Counted from the stretch's first letter, positions 1 to 8,075 are shown. The stretch: DNA of 12,500 bases from Stramonita haemastoma (GCA_030674155.1 CM060337.1:40789047-40801546), one strand, 5' to 3'. Notes: generated by a model not told the origin, from the letters alone. Made by a program: numbers and translations.

Positions 1-167
1 ATTTCTTTTATACAACAAACTTGTGATTTTTGTAAAAAAATAAAAGAAAAAATGGGGGAAAAAAAGCATCTTCAGAAATAAATCAAAGTAAAAAGGAACA
101 GATTGTCAGCAAAAAGTCAAATCTAGGTCAAGCAAAAAAACAAAACCAAAAATAGAAACCAAAATAA

Positions 168-211
<44 letters not shown>

Positions 212-263
212 ACACACACACACAACCACACACACACACCTACACACACAACACACACACACA
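168..263. repeat. (AC)n microsatellite, interrupted
   Basis: About 95 bases of alternating A and C, with a single-base break (CC) near 210 and further interruptions near 225-250. The interruptions suggest an old, stabilised tract. Confidence 0.95.
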
Positions 264-309
264 TATCAGAAATGAATAGTGAAATAATTCAAATCACACA
301 AAGGAGCTC

Positions 310-1060
310 CAGAGGTTCTGAGGAGAATTATATCACATTAGTGCACAAAATAAATAATTCAACTGCAAACATATTTGAACATTGAAGCTATCATACAGCT
401 GATAATATTGACAATTTATTGGGCAATATATGTGTGTTATGACATCAACACATTAGACAGCATTAATTAAACTTACAAACACACCAAAAGAAAATTATGA
501 CAAAATGTGTCATTTCATATGGTGGATAATACTGAAAATTCATAATGATAAGTATGAGTATTATGGCATCAACACACCTAAAGACATCAAACTTTACCCC
601 AGTAATCACCTGGAATGATATGACAAAACATCTGTTGTATAATATGGTTAGTGATATTGATATTAATTGGTTACTATGAGTAACATGTCATGAACACAAC
701 TTTATTGGTTTATACACTGACCTCAGAAAACAAATGATATGAGAAACATAATGGTGACATAGCAGTTAATACTCTTTTTTTTTATTATTGGATATATGTA
801 TATATTAAGAACATTTTCACTTCAAGACAACTGATAGTACCATTATTACCAAACTGATATAAAACAAACGAATGAAATGACAAAATGTGAATTGAAACAT
901 ACAAGATAGTGATAGTTTTTGTTGCTACAACCCTTGTGAAAATGGTAAGTGTTTTAGCATCAGAAAAAGCTAAAACTAGTAAACCAGTTTTGATTTAACA
1001 AGACATGAATGAAATAACAAAACGAAAAATATTATATTGTAGTTAGTTTCATGAAGATAT
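310..1060. repeat. Degenerate tandem array, period about 120-138 bases
   Basis: Two anchor motifs recur at matching intervals. The first is GTGTTATGACATCAACACA at 434, GTATTATGGCATCAACACA at 558, GTAACATGTCATGAACACA at 680, and a weak copy GTGTTTTAGCATCAGAAA at 951. The second is ATGACAAAA at 497 and 620, ATGAGAAAC at 739, ATGACAAAA at 877 and ATAACAAAA at 1014. Between anchors a looser motif of the form ATATGGT-GATAATACTGA also recurs. The first two units share 17 of 19 bases at the first anchor; later units are more diverged. This looks like an old satellite-like array of five or six units with no coding potential. Confidence 0.55.
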
Positions 1061-1576
1061 GGCTGTGAGTGTCTTTTCTTCTTTTTTTATTTTTTAGGTC
1101 AAAATGTTCATTATGCATCATGGCTTTATCCTTCACTGTCCTGACCTTTCTGTATTCTCCCTGCTTTGAATTAAAAACCTTATTCAGAGCAATATCTAGA
1201 TTGCAGTTATATGCTTTCAAAACATTTTCTTGTCGAAACATGAAACTGGCAATATGTAATAACACAGACACCACCCACAAAAATTTTTTTTTTTTAATCT
1301 GACTCTGAGTATGGTATTGCTGTAAACTGCTTTCCTTTCTTTATAAGCTTTCATAAGCCAGCAAGCACACAAATTATCAAATCCTGTTCATGAAAACAAA
1401 ACTAAAGAGGAACAGCTTTGCCCAAATTTTGTTGTTAATGACTAATAATTTATTTTCTTTACATTTATGAAGTTCATCTGTTCATCTTTGGTGAATCCAA
1501 AAACTAGTTATGATTTAAAATTCCACGTAAAATATTGGCAAATTTTTGTGTAAACTTCATTACATTCATTTTGACT
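1061..1576. other. AT-rich stretch without recognised feature
   Basis: Intergenic-looking DNA with T runs (1080-1096, 1285-1297). Open frames here overlap on opposite strands, have biased low-complexity composition and no start or splice context, so I call no gene. Confidence 0.6.
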
Positions 1577-1965
1577 GACACCATAGCCGAGTGGTCAAGA
1601 CTGTTCGACTTCAATACCATGGGTCCATGAAGTCATGGGTTTGAATCCCGGCAGTGTCTGGTAAATTAAGGGTGGGATTTTTACAATCTCCCAGGTCAAC
1701 TTCAAGTGCAGGCAGACCTGCCAGGGCCTAAAATCCCTTTATGAATAATTATACACATGCAGAAGATCAAATATGCATGTTTTAGATCCAGTAGTTCATG
1801 TCAGCGTTTGCTGGGTTGCAGAATCATGAACACACCCAGCATACATCCCCAAAGTTGGAATGAAGCTTCCTTCATGGTGGACAAAAAAGGTTGCATATGC
1901 AAAATCTCACCATTGGGGAACTTTGGAGATCAAACCCAAAGAGGAAGAACAACAAAAATCATTAT
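1577..1965 (+). mobile_element. tRNA-derived SINE, family C
   Basis: The head is a class II tRNA (Leu/Ser) relic of 82 bases. The 5' GACAC at 1577-1581 still pairs with GTGTC at 1654-1658. The A box TAGCCGAGTGGTCAAG (1584-1599) and B box GGGTTTGAATCCCGG (1637-1651) are nearly consensus, and GACTTC/GAAGTC (1607-1612, 1629-1634) form an inner stem. The body continues through CCCAGGTCAACTTCAAGTGC, GCAGAAGATCAAATATGCA and GTCAGCGTTTGCTGGGTTG to an A/C/G-rich tail near 1965. The body resembles SINEs I associate with caenogastropods. Boundaries at the 3' end are approximate and no clear target-site duplication was found. The tRNA part is not an intact functional tRNA. Confidence 0.75.
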
Positions 1966-1990
1966 GATTTATGACAAGTCTGACCAGCAG

Positions 1991-2056
1991 TAGATTGGTA
2001 TTTTTACGTCAGTAAATTGGTATTTTTACATCAGTAGATTGGCATTTTTACATCAG
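1991..2056. repeat. 22-base tandem repeat, three copies
   Basis: Units at 1991-2012, 2013-2034 and 2035-2056 read TAGATTGGTATTTTTACGTCAG with one to three substitutions between copies. The array begins about 25 bases after the family C SINE tail. Confidence 0.9.
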
Positions 2057-2429
2057 TATTTCAGTATTATCAACATCAGAACATTGGTGTCGTTCAGTAA
2101 ATACATTACACGACCAATTGTATACAATTATCACAGCTTTGAAAATATACAGCCAAACATAAAATTCAATTTCCGAAATCATCTGTACCATGAATATGTA
2201 ATCATAATGCAGTTGATAACAATGGAAAAACAAACAAGTTTGTTTGAGAAAAAAAAACAAACCCAAACACTCACACTTGCGAAAAAAAGAAAAAAAAACC
2301 TCAAGCAAACAGTACCTCATTTTTTCATTAAAAATACCCCACGAATACTGAGAAAGAAGATGACTAGAATATCACAGGTAGAAGGAACAGACAGAGATCA
2401 TCACCATACCCCTATGAAGTCATGAATAC
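2057..2429. other. AT-rich stretch without recognised feature
   Basis: A-rich sequence with several A runs (2250-2300). A 128-codon frame crosses it, but its composition (Lys, Thr, Gln from A runs) and lack of any domain argue against a gene. Confidence 0.55.
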
Positions 2430-2640
2430 ACAGCAAAGAGAGCCAAGCGGAAGGCATGTACTCCAGCCACCTCAACAAGCCAATCTGCATCAGATGCAAC
2501 AGAGACTGCCACTCTCGCATTGGACTGACCAGCCACAGCTGGCGTTGTCGCTGAACAACTGACCTGTCTTTTGGCGTGAATTCCATAGTCGACACCGACT
2601 GATGGAGGCCTACACAGCAAACAAATCCAGCATCATTCAG
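2430..2640 (+). pseudogene. Remnant of a non-LTR retrotransposon ORF C-terminus with C2HC finger
   Basis: The frame at 2483-2554 reads ICIRCNRDCHSRIGLTSHSW-RCR and then TGA. This gives C-x2-C-x12-H-x3-C with the SRIGL-SH core that I know from the last residues of invertebrate LINE reverse-transcriptase ORFs. A basic stretch RAKRKACTPATSTSQ just upstream (from 2439) lies in the next frame, so a one-base indel separates the two parts. The segment is GC-richer than its surroundings. Only the tail is present, as expected for a 5'-truncated copy. The 3' UTR may extend to about 2640. The LINE clade cannot be fixed from this fragment. Confidence 0.5.
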
Positions 2641-3161
2641 TCGAGGGTCGAGGGCCCAGTGCTAAAATTAGTTCCTTCCTTCCACCAAGTCCAAGTGCAG
2701 TAGTCAGTTTCTGCTATAATTAGCACCAGTTGGGGTGGACAGCAACTGAGAGTAGCTCAAAGGGGAGACACTGACAGCTGGAAATATAAACTGGCAAAGT
2801 CTCTCACTTATTCATCACACACAATCCAGGGATAACTCACACAAAATATTTTGCTTTCTTTACAAACTGTACACACACACAAAAATTCATTTAATTATTG
2901 CAACTGATGAAAATAGATCGGCTCTGCATTCACCTGTATGTTAGTTATAAACCAGTTTTCAGTATGGTAGGGTAAGTACTATATTTTGAATGTTACAGAT
3001 GATAGATTAAAGGACTTTAAATTTAGTGCATGGTACATATTTTTTCAAAAGAAGTTTTCTTATAACTCATAAGTTTGTACATATAAAACCTGTCTTAGTG
3101 AATCCTGTATTTCTGAACACTTTGTTTCAGATCAAGCAAACTGAAGGAGAAAAAGAAGCAT

Positions 3162-3163
<2 letters not shown>
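2641..3163. other. Unannotated intergenic stretch
   Basis: The first 150 bases are moderately GC-rich and may belong to the retrotransposon 3' UTR or another old repeat. The remainder is AT-rich with nothing recognisable. Confidence 0.45.

Positions 3164-3254
<91 letters not shown>
3164..3254. repeat. (AT)n microsatellite, 91 bases, perfect
   Basis: Uninterrupted alternating A and T, followed by GCATGCATATAT. It is self-complementary and can extrude a cruciform, so the assembled length is likely unreliable. Confidence 0.97.
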
Positions 3255-3257
<3 letters not shown>

Positions 3258-3880
3258 TGCATATATTGTCCTTGTCTAAAATATTTTGGTGTTTTTCATA
3301 TTAAACTACAGAATTTTTTTTTTCAGTTTTCTAACCTCTACCTATGGGCCTACCACATGAAAGCTTAATGTAACTGATCATACTATAGGGAAAACACTTC
3401 TCTTTCAAACAAATTTATGTTACAAAAAAACAAAACCATTATGAGATACTATACAGTGGCAGATCAGATGAGGGAAGTAAAACCTCACCAATGTAAGACA
3501 TTACAGGCTATGTGAAAAAGAATGAAGATTTAATTAATATCACCAAATTTCTTTTTTATAAAGCAAAATAAGGCAAATAAAAGCAAATAAACCAAAAACA
3601 AAAATGACATTTTTCCAACGATATCCAACCAGCAAGTTTCAGAAGGTGGTTATTCAAGTGGACTTTGCTTAAACATGGTTTATATTGTTCTTTGATTGAG
3701 CTTGACAATCATATGTACATATATATGTATTAAGCAGTTTTGAAGAGACCAATTTCAATATTATTTGAGATTCATACCATAATTTCATCACAGCAATTCT
3801 GGAATAAAACAAGCAAAAAACAAAACAAAAAACCAACAACAAAAACATCCACAAAAAGAAGTAAGTGATGTAGTCACAGG
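3255..3880. other. AT-rich stretch without recognised feature
   Basis: A-rich DNA with several A and T runs. Minus-strand open frames here (for example 3669-3854) come from A/T-run translation and show no domain. This lies beyond the 3' end of the RFESD-like gene and could include its distal UTR; a minus-strand ATTAAA occurs near 3527. Confidence 0.45.
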
Positions 3881-4065
3881 CAGTTCAACTGAACAAAAAA
3901 ACAAAATATCACAATGCATCCTGCTTGGGGGAAACAAAGAGTTCTTGGATGTAAAAGTCTGTAATATATCTCTCAACAAAACAATGTTTCGAGTATTTGT
4001 CTGTACCCATCAATCTGTTGTCTTATCAGAGATTAACAGAGACAGCATGTTATGATCACAGAAGG
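3881..4065. repeat. Direct duplication, copy 1
   Basis: Begins CAGTTCAACTGAAC and ends GATTAACAGAGACAGCATG-TTATGATCACAGAA. It matches 4227-4410 along its length with scattered substitutions and small indels, by eye roughly 85 percent identical. The offset between copies is 346 bases. No protein-coding signature. Confidence 0.85.
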
Positions 4066-4226
4066 CAGATTCTAATCTTATCTAAGCAAATGCACACATT
4101 CTTTCTTTGTGAGTCAAGCACAGTGAAAATGATACCATACCCAGATAAAATCACTATTGTTGATGTTCTACCCACATATGGCTGGATTATACTGCAATGT
4201 GTCTGAACAAGCTTTGCTTTGATAGA

Positions 4227-4410
4227 CAATTCAACTGAACAAAAACAAAATATCACAAAGCATCCTGCTAGGGTGAACAAAGAGTTCATGGATGTAAAAG
4301 TCTGTGATATCTCTCTCAACAAAGCAATGGTTTTGGGTATTTGTCTGTGCCGATCTCTCTGTTGTTTTATCAGAGATTAACAGAGACAGCATGCTATGAT
4401 CACAGAATGC
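4227..4410. repeat. Direct duplication, copy 2
   Basis: Partner of 3881-4065. It starts CAATTCAACTGAAC and ends GCTATGATCACAGAATGC. Similarity stops where the family B SINE begins, so the SINE may have inserted at or near the end of this copy. The 160 bases between the copies are single-copy in this window. Confidence 0.85.
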
Positions 4411-4524
4411 ACCTGCCTAGAAAGCGTGAAGTCCGGGTTTGAAGTGTGCAGTGGTTTGAATCCCATTTGGGCTCAAAATTTTCCCCTTATCCATTAGACC
4501 ATGAGTGGTGGTCTGGGTGCTAGT

Positions 4525-4555
<31 letters not shown>

Positions 4556-4815
4556 GTGTTTCACAAAATTACTTACTGCACTTAAAAGAACCCACAGCAA
4601 CAAGAGAGTTGTCCCTGGCAAAATTCTGTAGAAAAAAGTCACTCTGAGAGGGAAACAAATACAGTTGCAGACAGGAAAAGAAAAAAATAATGGGTGGCAC
4701 TGCTCTTGTGATGACACACTCTCCCCAAGAAGAGCAGCCCGAATGTCATGCAGAGAAATCTGCCTTGACTTAAAGTTGGTGTAAAACGTCAAATGTAAAA
4801 AAAAATGTAAAGCTC
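4411..4815 (+). mobile_element. tRNA-derived SINE, family B, near full length
   Basis: A degenerate tRNA head ends with a B box GTGGTTTGAATCCC (about 4451-4464). The body runs through GAGTGGTGGTCTGGGTGCTA, the module CAGATGAGACGATAAACTGA (from 4528), AAAAGAACCCACAGCAAC, GTCCCTGGCAAAATTCTGTA, an internal A run (about 4677-4687), GGGTGGCACTGCTCTTGTG and CAGAGAAATCTGCCTTGAC, to an A-rich tail. I recognise this layout from caenogastropod genomic DNA. It lies antisense to the RFESD-like gene, and its tail ends about 30-35 bases beyond the stop codon, so it probably forms most of that gene's 3' UTR. Confidence 0.75.
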
Positions 4816-4846
4816 CTACTGTCATGAAAAAAAACTCAGCCACCTT

Positions 4847-5262
4847 TCAGTATAACCAAGCAATTGAGATGTCATGCAGCTCTCCATATAAGCACAGGTC
4901 ACTACAGTCTTCGATATACTGACGGACGCTAGCTTCCTCATAGGCCAGACGCTGCTCGGCCGACTTCTTTTTCTTCAACCATTCCATGTTGGCCTGTAAG
5001 GCAGACAGTGGAAGTGAAGGCTGAGGATCCACACTGGGATGGAGATCCAGGTCAAAGAAGCTCTCCGACATGGCATCAAAGCCGAGGTAGATGTTGCCCT
5101 CTGTGGTGATGTTGACAGGGTAGACCACCGCTGCCTCCTGGCGACTGCAGGGTTTGTAGATGGTGCCATCCTGAAGTCGGATCTTCCACTGGTGCCAAGG
5201 GCAGGTGACGCACAGTCCCAGCGCTGGTAGTTCTTCTATGTCTCCCATACTCAATGGCCCGC
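4847..5262 (-). CDS. RFESD: RFESD-like gene, coding exon 3 (terminal)
   Basis: The acceptor is TTTGTCTTTAG|GCGGGC. With one base from exon 2 it opens as GGPLSMGDIEELPALG, followed by the second cluster-binding loop CVTCPWHQWK (Cys and His ligands in CPWH) and the strands QDGTIYKPCSRQEAAVVYPV and TTEGNIYLGFDAM typical of the C-terminal half of a Rieske fold. After about residue 200 comes an acidic and proline-containing stretch, then WLKKKKSAEQRLAYEEASVR, a charged helix-like tail, ending IAWLY and TGA at 4847-4849. If exon 2 is read literally, this exon is entered in the wrong frame and stops at TGA 5251-5253. GC content is clearly higher than in the flanking DNA, as expected for an exon. Confidence 0.88.
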
Positions 5263-5863
5263 CTAAAGACAAAAGATTAGATATATAATCTGAAAAAAAT
5301 GTCCTTTTTAAATTCAAAATACAATTTTATTTCCTGTCATCCCTTTAGGGATATGGAGGATTTTACAGAACATCAACTTAAAAAAAAAAAAAAAGGGTAG
5401 GCGCTGCACTTGTGGCGACACGCTCTCCTCAGGGAGAGCAGTCTAAATTTCACGTAGAGAAATCTGCTGTGACATAAAGTGGTATAAAATGAAATAAAAT
5501 AAAGAGAAACAAAATCATAACTGAACAGCATACAAGTGCCATGTAAGTGAATATTTCAATAACTACTGTAGAACAAAAAATTGTCTGTTTACACGTATCA
5601 AACTCTTTGAACAAAGTTTACATGTTATTTCTGATAATATCAATCATTTTAACAACACTGAGCAGAGGCTTCTTATTTGATGAAGAAAAGAGTTGTTCAC
5701 ATTTCAAAGTGTTTGGATGTTTAGCATAATATTTTGGTAAAACATATCACAAAATAGCAATTGGGAAGAACTTGAAAATCTTCCATGTTCAAATTTTAAA
5801 ACACAAAACAATAACAGCCACAATTATGACAGCAACAACAACAACATCAATAAATGTGTGTGT

Positions 5864-5939
<76 letters not shown>

Positions 5940-7378
5940 GAAGTCAAGTCAAGTCAAGTCAAGTCAAGTCAAGCCAAAATGATATTCATTGAGGGTAAAA
6001 AGATTAAGTTTACACATTTTTTGCATCCTGCCCTCACCAAAAAAAAAAAAAAAGACTTGTACCTATAGGTGTAATTTAAGCTAACAAAAGAAGTGTTAAC
6101 AAAAGAAGTGTGTGAGTGTATCATTGTATGCATGCATGTATATGTGTATGTGTGTGTGTGCATGCATGTGTGTGTGCATGCATGCGTGCATGAGTGCATG
6201 CATGCGTGCAAGCATGCCTGTCTGTGTTTATCATTATGTCAGAATAAGCATTCATGTTTGCATGTGAAAATCAATCACGGCTTTAGAAATAAAAATGTAC
6301 ACCAAATAAATTCTTTAAAAAATCCCTGATAGTGATAATCAAACAAAGACAGCTCTGTGACTGCCTGTATGGCAGGGTTATTAGAAACAGCTACCCATGC
6401 AAGTCCAGTGTGTACCACTATTGACAGTAAGTAACAAAAGGTATTTTCAGGTGGAATGAAAGAGTCAGAGTGCAAATTATATTCTGGGTGAATCCTTGGG
6501 CTGTTGACCTGAGGAACAAAAATTAAAATATGTGACGCTCCCCAACAAAATGAGTTGTGTGCTAGGAGCCATTTAAGAAAATTATAAAACTATAGCCATT
6601 ATTCTAACCTGTAATGAAATACCAAGGACTAACTTTGTTTGTTTTTGCCTTTAAATGTGTTTTGAAAACCCAGCCTCATTCTGACCACCAGTTATGAAAA
6701 TAAACAGGTCCATATCATTTCAATATAATATGTAATAACTTTTCATAGAATTGTCCAATTTCTAATCTGTTTCTTTGTATCGAATAGCCTTTTTATTGCA
6801 GATTAATAACATGTCAATGACTAAAAACTGACCTTTGGCGAAAAGCGACTCATTACGTATTGAAGCATCACATGATATACTGGACATGTTTTCATGCATT
6901 ATTGTGCCTATGGAATTCTGTACAACAAGTTCAGATTCTAACCTGCATGGGGACATCTGTCCGGATAGCGTAGATCTGGTCCTCAACCCTGAAGAGAGCA
7001 ATCAGTTCATCGTTCAGGTCGACCAGGTGGCTTTTGTCTTTCCGCACACCAACCAAAGCCTTGGACGATACAGCTGGCTTGGGCTTCCTCCTGTTTCTGC
7101 AATTTTCCTCCTGCTTTGCCGTGATTTCTTCAAAGGTGATGTAAGACTTTTTTTTGGGTGGGTTTCGATGCCAGTTCTCGATATCTGTACAGAAGTGCAT
7201 ATATGTATGTATTGACCAATCTTTTAAGCCACATTTTATATAATGAATATGACGTGAGTTGTGTTTGATAAAATGTATGCTTTCAAACAACAAGTTTACT
7301 GTTTGATTAAATAGAGTTTACAATGAAAATGCATACTCAACCAACCATGACCTTAGCCGACTTGTCTACAGCTATTTA

Positions 7379-7435
<57 letters not shown>

Positions 7436-8075
7436 ATGTATTTAAATTCATTCTTTTATTTCAATTTTGAGGATAATGGAAAATAAGTACTCATGTATTT
7501 CTTCACACCCAGTCTTTGTGTGTGTGCTGTTTTGTAAATTTTGTCATTCATTCCCACCAGCACACGATGCCTTACTCTTCCAAAGAGCAGAACAGATTTT
7601 AATGTGTGTTTAACTTTAAGATGTTCTGCATATGTATGTGTCACTGTGAGTAGTTCAACAGAACGTTGCATGTAGAGCCGAGAAGTGGGAGTGAAATGAT
7701 ACTGCTTCCAACCATTATGTTTATTTGAAACCAGAAATCTGGAAAGGAGCCTTTATGAACATCTACATGGGGGGGGGGGGGGGGGTCTTTGATAACGAAG
7801 GTGTTTTAATTTTATCTCTTGTGATCAGCTTACATGTAGACTGTCAGTGCTTTGTCCCAAAGCCTTACTTGTCCAGAAGTTGTAACCAAGATAACTTTAC
7901 TGCCACATGCATGCATGTATTTTAACCACTTACCGTCAAATTTCACCCCCTGTACTTTCATGAAGATTTTGTCGAACCTGCCGAAAGGATACTTATCATG
8001 CAGCTCTCTCTCCGATTCTTCCTCGTCCTGAGCTGGATCAAAAGGTAAATATTTGTAGTCCTCAGTGTTGTTCAT
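4847..8075 (-). CDS. RFESD: Rieske [2Fe-2S] domain protein, RFESD-like, three exons, one apparent frameshift
   Basis: Gene-level entry; exons are listed separately. The product resembles the small soluble Rieske ferredoxins of animals (RFESD group), which hold a [2Fe-2S] cluster through two Cys and two His; their electron partner is not established. Seen: an acidic N-terminal leader, a basic linker (KPKPAVSSKALVGVRK), the Rieske entry strands (VDLNDELIALFRVEDQIYAI), a CPHAGGPL ligand loop, a second loop CVTCPWHQWK, and a C-terminal charged helix-like tail with a KKKK run. The two loops lie 21 residues apart (His to Cys), a little longer than in cytochrome bc1 Rieske proteins. Introns are 749 and 1680 bases, both phase 1, both GT-AG. 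Exons sum to 800 bases, one short of 267 codons, because of a one-base deficit at about 6961. No signal peptide or membrane segment is evident, so a soluble location is inferred. Family is fairly certain; whether this copy is functional is open. Confidence 0.85.
5380..5510 (+). mobile_element. Truncated family B SINE, 3' part only
   Basis: Starts at an A run and continues GGGTAGGCGCTGCACTTGTG, CGACACGCTCTCC, GGGAGAGCAG and GTAGAGAAATCTGCTGTGAC to an A-rich tail. It matches 4680-4800 throughout. The break point is at the internal A run of the full element, so this could be a 5'-truncated insertion or an independently mobilised right monomer. Confidence 0.75.
5855..5937. repeat. (GT)n microsatellite in intron 2
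   Basis: About 83 bases of TG repeat with one GG break near 5863-5865. On the gene's sense strand it reads (CA)n. Confidence 0.96.
5939..5973. repeat. Pentanucleotide (AAGTC)n repeat
   Basis: Six perfect AAGTC units from 5941 plus a degenerate unit AAGCC, directly abutting the (GT)n tract. Confidence 0.93.
6082..6111. repeat. 15-base tandem duplication
   Basis: TAACAAAAGAAGTGT occurs twice in direct succession (6082-6096 and 6097-6111) without a mismatch. Confidence 0.9.
6112..6222. repeat. Compound TG / TGCA / GCATGCAT repeat
   Basis: Mixed short units, dominated by GCATGCATG and GTGTG, continuing from the 15-base duplication. Alternating purine-pyrimidine almost throughout. Confidence 0.9.
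6943..7184 (-). CDS. RFESD: RFESD-like gene, coding exon 2, carries the frameshift
   Basis: The exon is 242 bases. The acceptor reads CTTCTGTACAG|ATATCG, and two bases complete an Asp codon begun in exon 1. The frame then runs through ENWHRNPPKKKSYITFEEI, a basic linker and the Rieske entry strands to YAIR. At the next codon the reading frame that gives the family motif (DRCPHAG) is shifted by one base: the DNA reads CGG ACA GAT in the incoming frame but the ligand motif needs CG-GAC-AGA-TGT-CCC-CAT. The donor CAG|GTTAGA then leaves phase 1 for the motif frame, which fits exon 3, and phase 0 for the incoming frame, which does not. So both ends of the exon are right and only the junction between them is broken. 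One missing G in a run of Gs explains everything. Confidence 0.82.
7381..7432. repeat. (GT)26 microsatellite in intron 1
   Basis: Perfect 52-base GT tract; reads (CA)n on the sense strand of the gene. Confidence 0.97.
7464..7645 (-). mobile_element. Family A SINE fragment in intron 1
   Basis: On the plus strand it reads GGATAATGGAAAATAAGTAC, CAGTTTTTGT-like sequence, TTTTGTAAATTTTGTCATTC, GGCC-like CTTACTCTTCCAAAGAGC and AAGATGTTCTGC. The same order occurs at 8562-8730 and, reversed, at 11600-11760. The tRNA-like head is missing. Orientation is assigned from the better-preserved copies. Confidence 0.7.
7769..7785. repeat. G17 homopolymer
   Basis: Seventeen consecutive G within intron 1; potential G-quadruplex-like or slippage site, and the exact length is doubtful in any assembly. 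Confidence 0.95.
7934..8075 (-). CDS. RFESD: RFESD-like gene, coding exon 1
   Basis: The exon encodes 47 residues plus one base, beginning MNNTEDYKYLPFDPAQ and rich in Asp and Glu. The start is well supported: the context GCCGCCATCATGA has A at -3, and an in-frame TAG lies four codons upstream, so the protein cannot start earlier in this exon. The donor is GACG|GTAAGT, a near-perfect site, leaving phase 1. The segment lies outside the Rieske fold and shows no hydrophobic leader. The bases just before the ATG (GCCGCCATC) also match the core of a YY1-type site. Confidence 0.82.

Larger units (their letters stand above)
5263..6942 (-). other. Intron 2 of the RFESD-like gene
   Basis: 1680 bases, donor GTTAGA (6942 downwards), acceptor TTTGTCTTTAG. 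It holds a truncated family B SINE, (GT)n, a pentamer array, a 15-base duplication and a TGCA-rich tract. The part from 6220 to 6942 shows nothing beyond AT-rich sequence. Confidence 0.75.
7185..7933 (-). other. Intron 1 of the RFESD-like gene
   Basis: 749 bases with donor GTAAGT and acceptor CTTCTGTACAG. It contains a (GT)n tract, a family A SINE fragment and a G17 run. Confidence 0.78.

Noticed and set aside
1577..1658. A functional tRNA-Leu or tRNA-Ser gene
   Set aside because: A and B boxes are good, but no normal anticodon arm can be drawn and the sequence continues into a SINE body.
2039..2425. 128-codon plus-strand frame, the longest non-repeat frame outside the Rieske gene
   Set aside because: Its composition reflects A runs, another frame overlaps it on the other strand, and no domain, splice site or start context supports it.
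3026..3304. 92-codon frame with a long Ile-Tyr run
   Set aside because: The run is the (AT)n microsatellite; the flanking residues show no domain.
3788..4322. Two similar minus-strand frames (around 3788-3979 and 4056-4322) as a duplicated gene family
   Set aside because: Their similarity is explained by the DNA duplication; they start and end differently, lie outside splice context and show no recognisable domain.
4520..4843. 107-codon minus-strand frame just downstream of the Rieske gene
   Set aside because: It lies wholly inside the family B SINE, antisense to it, and has no domain.
6115..6222. Direct-repeat array resembling CRISPR or an origin iteron cluster
   Set aside because: Units are short, irregular TG/TGCA steps without constant spacers, typical of eukaryotic compound microsatellites.
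6943..6970. Programmed ribosomal frameshifting at the Rieske ligand motif
   Set aside because: A -1 shift at CGG would be needed, but there is no X-XXY-YYZ slippery heptamer and no known recoding in this family. A one-base indel is simpler.
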